Shown piece by piece: positions 11,122 through 21,156 of a stretch of DNA of 64,000 nt. The translations under genes and the position numbers were made by a program. Source of the stretch: Sphaerolaimus hirsutus (Eukaryota; Nematoda; Chromadorea; Monhysterida; Sphaerolaimidae); the NCBI GenBank assembly GCA_964036195.1, contig CAXIWS010000742.1, positions 1 through 64,000 of the forward strand. The letters are read 5' to 3'. The notes under the pieces were generated by a model. It ran no database searches. It was not told the origin of the DNA and saw only the letters and a list, made by a program, of their open reading frames with translations. Every line of letters begins with the position of its first letter. Within the stretch, counting starts at the first letter, position 1.

Positions 11122-11283
11122 GTATAATGAAGTAAGAAAAGCCTCTGTATCGGGCCGACACACTCTCAGATGCCTCTGCATGTTGTAGTGCCACCATTGC
11201 ACTTTCCTGTGGCATCTCCACACCATCGCTGCCTGGCTGCCACTCCTGCCACTTTGCAATGGCCATTTGTGAAATCCATACCT
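11122..11283 (-). CDS. Putative phase 1-1 exon of an extracellular protein
   Basis: Acceptor 'tttttgccctcag' precedes 11283 and a donor TATAC|GTGTGT follows 11122; both boundaries are phase 1, the same as the CCP exon upstream. The frame reads WISQMAIAKWQEWQPG...SARYRGFSYF. The C-terminal R.RGFSYF resembles the strand of PAN-type modules, but cysteines are lacking, so I do not assign a domain. The case rests on splice sites, matching phase and nearness (123 bases) to the CCP exon. Confidence 0.4.
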
Positions 11284-11406
11284 CTGAGGGCAAAAACATT
11301 CTTCAAACAAATCCAAATATTCCTCATTCCATTGTCACAGAATATTACCTTAGTCAAACATGAACTAAATAATAAATATCTATGAATTTAGTGAAGTATA
11401 ACTGAC

Positions 11407-11625
11407 TGCTAAGTTTGATACATCTATATTCCAAGGGATCCCAATATAACCATTTCCCATTTTGACATGCCACTTGCAGTTTATCTTGTTCACTGGATGG
11501 GAAATAAGTTTTGTTCTGGCAAACTATTGTAGCCACTTCACCACTCTTATATCTTCTCCCTTTGATTTTTGAGCCACTGGCATAGCTCAGCTCTACATTA
11601 TCACCAACTGACAGCATGCCACAAG
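11407..11625 (-). CDS. CCP/sushi module exon, phase 1-1
   Basis: After acceptor 'cttttacag' the frame reads ACGMLSVGDN...TIVCQN...VACQNGKW...YRCIKLS and leaves at AGCA|GTCAGT (phase 1; a second possible donor is GTATCA at 11421, inside the last Cys codon). Four cysteines with C3 followed by QNGKW and a final Y.C is the CCP (sushi, complement control protein) signature; about 60 residues is the usual module size. CCP modules are disulphide-bonded extracellular binding modules, and single phase 1-1 exons are typical for them. The rest of the protein is not identified; nearest candidates are the exons at 11122-11283 and 12373-12716 on the same strand. Confidence 0.72.
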
Positions 11626-12372
11626 CTGTAAAAGCTTATTTTTAAATTGTTCAAAATGTATTTGTATTACAAAAATACTGTACAAATATGAAATGAACTA
11701 ATTATCACATTTCTGCTAATATGAAAGGGTTTGTTCAAGCTTTACCAGAAGCAGGTAAATGTTGTGAATGCAGAAAAACATTGTGAAATGTAAATTTGAG
11801 ATTGGGCAATGCGAAGAAAGAGTGCCAACCACCACAGAAAAATTGATGGCAAGCACACTGCTGAAAACAGCTATCATGCATGGCATTTGAAACAAGGAAT
11901 TTGGTACATAATTTGAAAGATATGCTATCACCACATAATAACAAATTATGTTGTTGTATTTTCAGTGGTGGACTAATTTTAGCAAAAACAAGACAATCTA
12001 AGAAATTGTCAATTTTGCCACCAGTTTTGTCATTACAATGTCACCACATAAAAGCAATCACAAAGCACCAATGGAACCATGGAGAAGGGATACCAAGTGC
12101 CAATAGCACCATGGCATGTCATGGTTCAGTTCCATGGAATCATTTTATCACTACTGGACACATACTGAATGAAGTTGGAAATTTTTTGTATGTCAGAAAA
12201 ATATTGGTTCAGATCTACCACACTCACCTCTCTCAAATGGTAGATCATGCTTTGAACAAAACTGTGCCCCAGCCATTAATTCCAGATGAACTTGTGATGA
12301 ACTGCAGATAATATAATGCTTTGTGCTGAATGGTTAATACAAGAAATGCATAACATGTGTATGGATGTATAC

Positions 12373-12716
12373 CTGTATCCCACATGTATAATGCACTCAT
12401 ACCCACCACCATTTACTTCGTTGAATGTGAATGAACTGCAATTTGATCTGAAGCAGTGTCTCTCACAAATCTTGTAATCATGCCTGTCCATTGGCCATGT
12501 GACATCATGCTCATCATGCACCCCACTTCCATGCACTCCATCTGTGCAGTGCACCTCCATCTGGTACGGAGCAACGCCTGGTGCCTGCCACAGTGCCGGA
12601 AGCTCCTCACTGACATCCGCAGTGTGCAGTTGGCCAGTGTCCAGATCAACAACTGCACTGGAATGGTTTTCATGTGATAGGGTTGAGCCAAAGCCAGGCC
12701 AGAGAACAAAGTCATC
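12373..12716 (-). CDS. Putative PAN/apple-like exon
   Basis: Acceptor 'gatttattgcag' precedes 12716; the frame from there reads DDFVLWPGFGS...YKICERHCFRSNCSSFTFNE and GGGYECIIHVG, with donor CAG|GTATAC at 12373 (phase 2) or alternatively GAA|GTAAAT inside (phase 0). The spacing C..HC....C..F.F......C resembles PAN/apple modules, where sibling cysteines bracket an aromatic strand. Outgoing phase 2 does not fit the incoming phase 1 of the CCP exon at 11625, so an intermediate exon is needed if both belong to one gene. The intervening 11626-12372 shows no convincing exon; the plus-strand frame 11880-12311 has no domain. Confidence 0.5.
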
Positions 12717-12993
12717 CTGCAATAAATCAACCCCATGAATTGATGCCATGAAGCACATGTGGCAGGAGTCTAATGAGGGAGGGGGTTGGGTAGGTGGCAG
12801 CAATCCAAATTGCCTGGCTATCTACCATATATCCTTCAATAAAACCCCCTTTTATAACTCTCCCCTGCTGGCTGGGAGGGGAAAAATAACTTCCCCTTGG
12901 ATGACTCTCCCTACTTGAATACCCCCCTCTGTGATGGGTGGAAGTCGTGTTGCAAAAATAAAAAATGATCAATGAGGTCAGACAGACAGAATA
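12717..12993. repeat. Decayed C/G-run repeat
   Basis: Contains 'aataaaacccccttttataa' and 'cttgaatacccccctctg', degraded words of the TA-flanked MITE group. No intact ends; no gene. Confidence 0.4.
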
Positions 12994-13406
12994 TACCGTA
13001 AATCCTCGAATAAGTCCCCATGGGAGTTATTTTTTCCTCAGAATTTTTTGAGGGGGGACTTATTCGAGGGGGGGAGTTATTCGAGGGGGAGTTATTTTTT
13101 CGTCGGAAGATTGAGTAAAATACTTGATCAGTATATCATCTGAATGGGGTCAAGTAGGCTGCATAAACGTGTGAGCGAGAATAGACATCCTGTAATTCAC
13201 GCAATAAAATCAATGCTAGTGTGCAAAAACTGCAAAATAATGAATGCTTTTAATGAACATATATACATACATACATTTTTTATATGCGGACTTCGTTCCC
13301 ACCCATAAAAGAGGGGGGAGTTATTTGAGGGGGGAGTTATTTTTGCCTCAGTCAGTTTACAGGGGGGAGTTATTTGAGGGGGGGACTTATTCGAGGATTT
13401 ACGGTA
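12994..13406. mobile_element. TA-flanked MITE, CCGTAAATCC subfamily
   Basis: TIRs TACCGTAAATCCTCGAATAA / inverse TTATTCGAGGATTTACGGTA. Same architecture as the CCGTATTTCC group, but both the TIR and the interior words are shifted together: 'TCGAATAAGTCCCC' in place of 'TCGAAATACCCCC'. 413 bases, non-coding. A sister copy is at 27966-28392. Confidence 0.85.
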
Positions 13407-14462
13407 GCTGTCTGGGCATATTGGTTTAATGCAAACGCAGTGCAGTGTGTTAAATGAAAAATACAAAATAATGTTAGCCAGCAACAGCAGATTACATAGC
13501 ATTATCCATACTTTTAGCAGTTTTTAACTTATTTTGTGTTTAAAAAAAGATTTATGCATCCTGCATTCTGTACATTCTGAAAAAGCCTATATTTTTGCCC
13601 CTAAAAGCTTTACCCCTTTTATGATTGTTTTATACCTATTTATCCCTCCATAGCAGTGGCTTGGCTTCTATTCAGCCCACCCAAGGGTAAAAATCATGGA
13701 GAACCCTGACATGCAGTGGATTTGAGCTACTGCACTGACCTGTATACTTTTGTTGGCTGCAATTACCCTGTCACTGTGAATGTTCCCATGCCAATACCAT
13801 GAATGGTTACCATTGTGCCCTAATGCGATCCTCAATCTTACTCCATACAGATTACTGTGCTGTTATAATATATCACTGTGTATTTGTTAAATATACATTA
13901 AACCAACTAGACACTAAAGGGCAGTTTTTGCAAAAACATAAGCTTAAATAAAAAGGTTTTGCACCTTCACTCAAAGAAATTAGGGGTTTGTAGATTAAGC
14001 ATAGTGAAGTGGGCTGTTTTTCGTGTCTAGCCCAAAGAGGCTGCCATGTCAGAGACCAAACTTCTGTGTCTGTGAGTTTAACTAGGCAAAATTGGTCTGA
14101 AAGCATTTTTCAGGTGAGAAGGAAGGAAGACACACAGCATGGCAAATGATAATTCAAAATATTTTTGTTGTTGTAAAAGATTTGGTCAATATTTCCCTAA
14201 AAATATTTTGTGTAAGATATAGAAGATATATGGCTGCAAATTGTATGGTGGACATACACCACTCCTGCCAGAAATAATTACCCAATCTTATTTCCAAAAT
14301 GATTGTTGAATGTTCTTCAGTACTCCTGATTTCAGCTGTATTTTTGCATTTCCAGTACTTAGCTTATATCCTTCAGGTGAGTTTTTTTTTTGCTTCACAT
14401 GTTGTAATAGACACTCATCGTTTACAAAATGTTTATAAAAAGAACTACAAAAATTAACTCAC
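13407..14462. other. Intergenic or intronic sequence, nothing identified
   Basis: AT-rich. A 77-residue minus-strand frame at 13873-14106 has no domain I know and no convincing splice sites. No TIR pairs or direct repeats stood out. Confidence 0.4.
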
Positions 14463-14685
14463 CTGTTTGATGGCATGTGCAGTGGCAAGTCTGAGATGGG
14501 GGTCGTGCAGGGAGGCGAGTGCGTAGTGCCGCATGCAGCTGGGGGACAGGCCGTGCTGGGCTGCGCGCGCCTGCTCCCAGCTCACCAGCCCCCTGCCATT
14601 CGCACTGGTCAGGAAACACCCCCCAGCGTAGTACCGAGTCTGATCAAACTGTCCTATATTTCTATGATCATTATCACTTGAAGAT
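14463..14685 (-). CDS. Well-bounded internal exon of an unidentified protein
   Basis: Acceptor 'attcatcaatcag' precedes 14685 and a consensus donor AACAG|GTGAGT follows 14463. The single open frame (74 codons, phase 2 in, phase 0 out) reads FDQTRYYAGGCFLTSANGRG, then WEQARAAQHGLSPSCMRHYA and ends in TAHAIKQ. It is strikingly GC-rich and G/C-ending against its AT-rich surroundings, which supports coding selection. The helical, Ala-rich second half suggests a cytosolic alpha-solenoid type protein rather than an extracellular one, so it is probably not part of the CCP/PAN gene. Protein family not recognised. Confidence 0.65.
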
Positions 14686-14759
14686 CTGATTGATGAATGA
14701 TACAGAATGTTTACATAACTCTACATTCATGGTATTAAATCAAGCACTTATCTAAAAAA

Positions 14760-15010
14760 TATAAAAAAATGGAAGAAAAAATTTAAATTTAAAAAAGTTG
14801 CAAAAAAATGGAGAAAAAAATGAAACAAAATTTGAAAAAATTGCTAAAAAATTAAGAAAAAAATTTGAAAAAAAAGTTGCTAAAAAATTTATATCTAATA
14901 AAAAAGGAAAAAAATTGGAAAAAAAATTGAAAAAAAATTAAAACAAAAATTGAAAAAATTGAAGAAAAAAAATAAAAATAAAAATTTGAAGATGTTTTTT
15001 TTAAAAATCT
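14760..15010. repeat. A-rich low-complexity tract
   Basis: Irregular repetition of 'gaaaaaaattgaaaaaaatt' type sequence with G every 8-12 bases. Non-coding. May be a decayed repeat border. Confidence 0.7.
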
Positions 15011-15347
15011 TACAAAAACATGTTTTTAAATTATGGAGTGTATGACACCACTCTATAAAAATGGTGCCATTTTGGAGTCTATGGTGCCGAGCCATAAAAA
15101 TGGTGCCAATGCTTTAGGGGTATAAATCTAAAATTTTAGGGATGTGTTGCCAACACCCCTCTCCTACTATACACTATTCAATAATGTGAGATTAATCTGA
15201 AAAATTACAAAAAAAGTATCTTACTCTCTAAAAAACACCACTCCCCAATAGATGGATGACAAAAAAATCAATTTTTGGAACTTTTTTATTAGACACTTGA
15301 AAGGCTGGTTTACGATACTTTAAAGTGAAGAGTTTGATGTTTGAAGT

Positions 15348-15800
15348 TACCGTATTTCCTCGAAATACCCCCCCCCCTTGAAATACCCCCCCCCTCGTTT
15401 GACCCCCCCCCTCTCGAGACCACTATGAAACAATCACCCCCCCCCCTCGAAATACCCCCCCCAAATTGAGTGTAAAGGGAACGTACATGACAATAACTGT
15501 AGTTTGTGTTCAGTGTACTGCAGAAAACACGTTAAAACAATGTCGGTGTCACGTTAGAACAGTGTACATACCATCTACATACTAATATTAGTCTACAGAA
15601 CCTTATAAATGGCGATTTTTGTTGCATTTTTCGACGTCTGCGTACGTTTCAGACGACAATTTCGTACTTGGTTTTCAAAAATTTTCTTGTGAAACAATAA
15701 CCCCCCCCTCGAAATACCCCCCCCCCTCGTTTAACCCCCCCCCTCTCGGGACCACTATGAAACAATCACCCCCCGGGGGGTATTTCGAGGAAATACGGTA
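15348..15800. mobile_element. TA-flanked MITE, CCGTATTTCC termini
   Basis: TIRs TACCGTATTTCCTCGAAATA / inverse, 453 bases, C-rich interior. Its segment 'tctacagaaccttataaatg' (15592-15611) is an uninterrupted version of the BEL/Pao target at 37710-37719 / 50314-50324 and thus serves as an empty-site reference. Confidence 0.87.
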
Positions 15801-15896
15801 TGTAAAGAACGTTACCTCTAAAATGCCTGCATTGTAAAATTTACTTAGGGTGAATTTCAAAGTGAAAATTTTGTAAATTTTTGTTCCTGTAATGAT

Positions 15897-17042
15897 TAGT
15901 GATGTAAAAGCGCCATGGCGCTGGCGCTTGGCGCTAGCGCCAAAGCAAAAAGCGCCATGGCGCTTTCGGCCCCCTTTTTGCTGTGGCGCCATTGGCGCTT
16001 GTCGCTGCGTTACCGAAAAGCGCCATGGCGCTTTTGGCGCTTGGCGCTATGATGTCGTAGCGCCATTGGCGCTTGGCACTAGTCTTTTATAAAGCGCCAA
16101 AAAAGCGCCAAGTAGTACAAAAAATAATCATTTTTCTTATGTAAAAAGACCTGGCCTGCATGAGTTACAAAAGTAAATGTGTTACTGTAACTGTGTTACA
16201 GGAAGAACAAACCCTCTACATGCTTATTTTGTAAACCATGTCCATGCAATTACAAGGATATTCAAAACTTTTACCAAAAAATGGGCCTACACGCACTAGT
16301 TTCCAACCACATTTTATGTCAACTGGTTTTCATCCCAATTCAAGGCTCGATGACGAGCCGACAAACAGCGTTCAAATGCAGAGTGTTGCATTATATTGCA
16401 AATGAAGTTGTATTATTGCTGTGGTATGAAGTACTGGCATGAAGTTCCTTCCGTATTTCCTTGAAATAAATAGACCCCGGGGGTTTATTTTTTCAGGGTG
16501 CAAATTTTGAGGGGAGTTTTGAGGGGGGCTTATTTGGGGGGAACTTTTATGAAGGGTTGTAGTAAAGTATAGGTTTTTTGTACCCAAAACGTAATTAGTA
16601 GTAAACAGTAGGCATTTACATACCCAAAACAGGTAATAAATGTGTCCAACCAGGATATATTTGGACATAAAAACATAGATAGCAACACAAACTAGTCTAT
16701 GTGTAGCTGCAATGCAAATTAACAGTAATATACATCATGCACATTGCATACATGACATATTTATTATGTACATGATGTACATGATTCCGAAGAGGGGTTA
16801 TTTCGAGGGGGGGGGGTTATTATTTTCCCAGCCCATTTTGAGGGGGGGTTAATTCGAGGGGGTGTGTATACAACACTGGATAGTGTTACTTGACAGCAAG
16901 CCTTGAATTGGGATGGGAACCAGTTGACAAACAAATAGATAGCACTGCATTTGCATCGCTGCACTTTATGCAGCAAAATTTTTTGGCGCTGGCGCCATCA
17001 TCCGCCATTGGCGCCAAAAGTCTGGCACTTTTTACATCACTA
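15897..17042. mobile_element. Non-autonomous hAT, TAGTGATGTAAAA termini, GCGCC words
   Basis: Left end TAGTGATGTAAAAGCGCCAT, right end 'ggcactttttacatcacta'; flanked on both sides by the exact octamer GTAATGAT (15889-15896, 17043-17050). An 8-bp duplication with a TAG... end indicates hAT. The subterminal region is a dense array of GCGCCATGGCGC / GCGCCAAGCGCC palindromes. Inside is a decayed CCGTATTTCC-type MITE (about 16449-16870). No transposase frame. Confidence 0.88.
16449..16870. mobile_element. Decayed MITE of the CCGTATTTCC group
   Basis: Starts 'ttccgtatttccttgaaata', continues with 'gggggtttattttttcaggg' and ends in G-run/'ttaattcgagggggtgtg' without a recognisable right TIR. Inserted in, or captured by, the 15897-17042 element. 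Confidence 0.55.
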
Positions 17043-18035
17043 GTAATGATGTCATTATGTTGTCATAAGATTCGCCCCAAGTAAATGTTGCAATGCAGGG
17101 ATTTTAGAGGTATGGTTCTTTACACAACTTTGAACATCAAACCCTGCCCTTGAAAGTATTGTAAAGCAGCTCTTCATATGTCTAATAAAAAAGTTCCAAA
17201 AAGTGAATTTTTTGTCATCCATCGATTGGAGAGTGGTGTTTTTTTAGAGAATTTTTTTAGTAATTTTTCACACTAATCTCACATTATTGAATAGTGTATA
17301 GTAGGGGAGTGGTGTTGGCAACAAATCCCCAAAATTTTAGATTTATACCCCTCCCACAGCTCAGAAATAAGTGGGTGCCATACCTGTGTGGGACACCAGA
17401 AAAGCTAAGAAATTTTTACCACTTAGCGCGACCCACCCTGTAAGAGTCGCCGTGACCCCCCCCCCCCCAATTCATGCGAAGTAGAGGGGGTTGCGCCAAT
17501 ATCTCCCCCAAGTTTCAGCTTCTGGCTAGGGTGTCAAATTTCCGTTTCCGTTTTCCGTTTCCGCCTTTCTGCAGGAAAATTTTTTACCTTTCCATTTTCG
17601 TTTTCCGGCAGCTGAAGTTTTTTTACCTTTCCGTTTTCCGTTTTCTGGCAGCTGAAAATTTTTTACCTTTCCGTTTTCCGTTTTCCAGCAGCTGAAAATT
17701 TTTTACCTTTCCGTTTCCGTTTTTCCGGCCCATTTTTCCGTTTTGTGGCTGAAAAATTTTTACCTTTCCGTTCCCATTTTTCCAGGCCATTTTTTCCATT
17801 TTCTGGCTCGATTTTCAGTTTTCTGGCATTTTCTCATTATTTTTCCAATCTGTATTTACCGTATTACGTCGAATTATCCCCCCCACCTTGAATTAACCCC
17901 CCCTCGAAATACCCCCCCTAAAATTTGGCTGAGGAAATAATAACCCCCCCCCCCCCCCTCGATAGACCCCCCCACCCCTAACATTGAGTGTAAAGAGAAC
18001 GTACATGACAAATACCGCAGTTTGTGATCTATACA

Positions 18036-18964
18036 CAGAGTTGGAAAAACATATTTACGTTTACCCGAAATACCTGGTTATTCGGGTATTTATACTTACG
18101 TTTACGTTTACGTTTTCCAAAAATACCGTTACGTTTTGTTACGTTTTCCTGACCAAAGTACCCGGGTACTAGTGAAAACGTAAAAAACTTGTGATCGTTC
18201 ACAGGTGCACATGTTCAAATGGGCCGCACCACCTGCAGTCAACAATATTCTTATGTTTTTGCATAAACGTAACTTGTATAGGTACATACAAAAAGCGGTG
18301 TATAAAAAAGTGAATCATGCTTGCAATTAATACACATGGAATACTTGGTACATATTCATGTATGTATTCAACTGCTGAACACAGAACCCTCTTTGTTTAT
18401 TTGTGGAGTCTTGCGTTTATAATTTTGTTGTGATGAATTCCGACGACGCCACTTGCAACAACTATGAGTAGCACACGTTTTGAAACTGGCAGGGCGAGTG
18501 CAAGCTCTGGTGCCAATCCCAGACACTGTAGGATGCCCTGTAAAATGTAAAATTTCATGCAAATGTCAAAACTCATGTAAAATGCCCAGCAAAATGGCCA
18601 AGATTTGCCACCTTCCAGGGCATTTTGCATGACTTTAGACACTTTGCACGCCATTTGACATTTTTAAGGCATTTCACAGGGTCTGGGACTCCCCTAGAAT
18701 CACCAGCGTAGTTGGACTTGGCCACACTTACAACGGAAACTGGTGCAGATGGAGCGATTGACCCATCTAAAGGTAAAAATAATGGTATTTCCCAAATCAC
18801 AATGGCAAATACTGTGTGTAAAATTTTTTACGTTTACGTTTTTTTTACGTATTCCTTGGTATTTTAAAAATACCTTACGTTTTAGTATTTATACTTTTGA
18901 TTTGGAAAAGGTATTTACGTTTACGTTTACATTTTCCAAAAATACCAGTATTTGCACAACTCTG
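18036..18964. mobile_element. Non-autonomous hAT, CAGAGTTG termini, ACGTTT words, third level
   Basis: CAGAGTTGGAAAAACATATT at left, CACAACTCTG at right; exact octamers TCTATACA at 18028-18035 and 18965-18972. Interior subterminal arrays of TTTACGTTTACG. Removing it rejoins 'gtgatctatacactgcagaa', matching intact MITEs ('gtgttctgcgtagcgcagaa'). Contains a further inverted-repeat element near 18519-18692. Confidence 0.9.
18519..18692. mobile_element. Small inverted-repeat element, CCCAGAC...CTGT ends, fourth level
   Basis: Left 'cccagacactgtaggatgcc', right 'ggcatttcacagggtctggg'; these pair over about 20 bases with few mismatches. The word 'CACTGTAAAATGCCCTGTAA' also lies beside the hAT transposase fragment at 2951-2970, so this may be a MITE of that transposase. 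No matching target duplication was found. Confidence 0.55.
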
Positions 18965-19842
18965 TCTATACACTGCAGAACACACGTCAAAACTAAAGAT
19001 TGAGTGACGTTAGGGAAAAGTTTATGTGTATATACAGTTAAATATACCTATAAAGACATATACATCTATGTAATTGTTTGATTTTTCTATGTCCGAGTAT
19101 GGGGAATTTCCGAAAATTTCTGGCGAAATAATAGACCTCCCCTCGAATAAACCCCCCCTCGAATTATCCCCCCTCAAATTTTGCTGGCGAAATAATAAAC
19201 CCCCTGGGGGTATTTCGAGGTAATACGGTATCTTTTTCCACTGTGGTGTTTTTTCTACCAGGTTCTTTTGTCATTCATAATTTTTATCTGTATCCAAATC
19301 TGTAAAAAAACACAAAGTAATTTTGGACTCATACTTTGCAGTCCGCTGAGTATACTTTTTACTGTTCAGTTACATCAAAGTTCACTTTTGCTAAATTCTT
19401 TTTGTTGTTGTAGTATATTTTTGCAACCTTTTGATGATTTTTTGTTGGTTCAGTTAAGCCTGAACTACAAGTGAGATTACTGGCATGGTCCATAGTTGCA
19501 GAATGTACAGCTACCACAATCAGAGCCAAACAGGCAAACCTGCATGCAGGTTTTCCTTCTGCAAATTTGTCTATTACCGTGCAAATTTCACCTTATTTTT
19601 TCCGTTTCCGTGAAAATTTCGCTTTCCGTTTTCCGTTTTCCGGCATTTTATTTTTCCGTTTTCCGGCCGACAATTATTTTTTACCTTTCCGTTTTCCATT
19701 TTCCGCTGAGTGAAATTTTTTTACCTTTCCGTTTTCCGGCAGAATATTTTTTTTTACCTTTCCATTTTCCGTTTTCCGTAAAGTGAAAAAATTTTACCTT
19801 TCCGTTTTCCGTAAAAATTTTTTTTGACACCCTACTTCTGGC

Positions 19843-20510
19843 GCGCCCTAGAACTGGAGATAGGATGTCACAAGTAAAATCAAAAATAGGGTGCTGGACG
19901 TGACTGGGAAGGTGTTTATATATATACATCAAATCCGCACTTAACTCAATTTGTTTTACTTTTGTACTTAGCAAGTTACTCCTCACTTATTCGTTTTATC
20001 TGTCATGTCAGTCAGCTAATACAGCAAGTAAGATTCCTATGAGTTGTATGCACTGCCATGGTTATTATTTGCATGCTTTGCAAGCAAACTTGCAGCTAGT
20101 TGTTAGAGAGCTACCTAGTTTGTCTGTGTGGCAGAGGTGTTTGGTAAATATTCATTGCGTATTTTGGTGTATGTATACAATCAGTAGAAGCATACCTTCA
20201 TTCACCTTAAGCTTTGTTTCTGATGGTACCAAAAGTTTGAAAACTAAAATGTTTATCACTTCAGTTGAAGAAATGGCTTAAATAATGATCAATTTGGTGG
20301 TTGTGCAGGACATTTTGCTCAGACTAGTCACTTGACAATCATATCTGTTTCACCAAAGCATGGGCATTTGCTTGCATGCCTGGCTGCTATGCGAAGTGTG
20401 GTAACCAGCAACAGTAGAGCTCTCAATACAGTAGTTGCCATATCATTGAAGTAGTGTTAATTTCTGCACTTAGGTTCTTAATGGGTGTATTTTACAGTTG
20501 AAAAATTGAC
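19843..20510. other. No gene identified
   Basis: Unique-looking AT-rich sequence; the 80-codon plus-strand frame at 20039-20281 has no recognisable domain or splice context. Confidence 0.35.
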
Positions 20511-20615
20511 TACCTTATTTCTTCTAATAGAAGGGCTCCTTTTCATTTATTTCCTGAGCCAAATAAAAAAAAGGGTTTTATAGGAGACCCACCCTTTTAT
20601 TATAAAAATATGGTA
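20511..20615. mobile_element. Short TA-flanked MITE, 'CTTATTTCTTCTAATAGAAG' type
   Basis: 105 bases between TACCTTATTTCTTCTAATAG and 'tataaaaatatggta'. Left end matches the subfamily at 51145 and 51803. Decayed. Confidence 0.6.
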
Positions 20616-20689
20616 TTCACTTTTAAATACCAATCTATAGAAGTTTAACAAATCAGAGTGATTATATTTTACAAGCATACATGAATTGT

Positions 20690-21110
20690 TATGTGGCAAT
20701 GGCGCTACACACACTAATTTTCACCATGACTTTTGTGTGAAAACTGTATTTAGTTTGCACATTGTAAATAACACAATTCTCTTCGTAGAAAACTGGGTCA
20801 ACTCGTTTCTGAGAATGCATTTTATCAGTTGACTTTTTCGATGAACAAGACATACAGCAAAAAATCCGTGTGTGATGCGTCGGAACGGGCTGGATGTATG
20901 TGAAGCGGCGCGCTTTCACACGCTTCCACATGCTTCAGCACGCTTCACCAAGAATCCTGAAATTTGTGGTGAATTGTCTTCCAAACGCTTCACCTAGCTT
21001 CAATTTTGTGAAGCGTGTGGAAGTGCAGAGCAGTTTGGTGAAGCGTCGGGAAGCGTCGGCGTGAAGACACTTCACGACGCTTCACCGCGCATCCAAACAC
21101 CTATTTTTTT
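20690..21110. repeat. Palindrome-rich repeat with GAAGCGT words
   Basis: Multiple copies of 'gaagcgtg' / 'cacgcttc' from 20880 to 21090, partly shared with 691-900. The left part 'tacacacactaattttcacc' recurs at 31592-31610 and, inverted, near 27512 and 36830. No coding sequence. Confidence 0.5.
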
Positions 21111-21156
21111 GCTGTGACAACACAATTCGCAAAAATATAGGTTAATTATTATTTGA

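Larger units (their letters stand above)
15116..17352. mobile_element. Foldback element with arms of about 230-300 bases, split by two insertions
   Basis: Left arm 15116-15347 plus 15801-15888, right arm 17051-17352 in inverse order: 'tactatacactattcaataa' (15169-15188) pairs with 'ttattgaatagtgtatagta' (17284-17303), and 'ttacctctaaaatgcctgca' pairs with 'tgcagggattttagaggta'. The arms are interrupted by a TA-flanked MITE (15348-15800) and the centre by a TAGTGATG element (15897-17042). Immediately outside, 15035-15112 carries 'ataaaaatggtgccattttg' units related to the minisatellite at 55.8 kb. The 1-690 repeat is related to the right arm. Confidence 0.7.
17857..19230. mobile_element. TA-flanked MITE (CCGTATTACG variant), second level of nest
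   Basis: TACCGTATTACGTCGAATTA at left, 'atttcgaggtaatacggta' at right. The sister hAT at 33841 has the empty site 'ccaatctgtatttatctttaa' (34158-34178), which shows the TA target duplication directly. The body is split by a CAGAGTTG hAT (18036-18964). Confidence 0.87.
17527..19834. mobile_element. Non-autonomous hAT, TAGGGTGTCAAA termini, outermost of a four-level nest
   Basis: Left TAGGGTGTCAAATTTCCG, right 'tttttgacaccctacttctg' ending GACACCCTA; exact octamers CTTCTGGC at 17519-17526 and 19835-19842. Subterminal arrays of 'ACCTTTCCGTTTTCCG' (left, to 17780) and the same word at the right (19590-19815). Interior is split by a MITE at 17857-19230. A sister element with the same ends is at 33841-35832. 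Frames rich in FRFPFS/FPFSVF are repeat translations. Confidence 0.9.

Noticed and set aside
11880..12311. 143-codon plus-strand frame
   Set aside because: No domain, no splice or promoter signal, and it lies in the likely intron of minus-strand exons.
12413..12736. Alternative minus-strand frame MTLFSGLALAQPY over the PAN-like exon
   Set aside because: Met/Arg-rich composition and an early stop; the frame with the Cys pattern is more protein-like.
17474..17695. FRFPFP-rich frames, also at 19496, 33773 and 35460
   Set aside because: Translation of TTTCCGTTTTCCG arrays in the TAGGGTGTC hAT ends.
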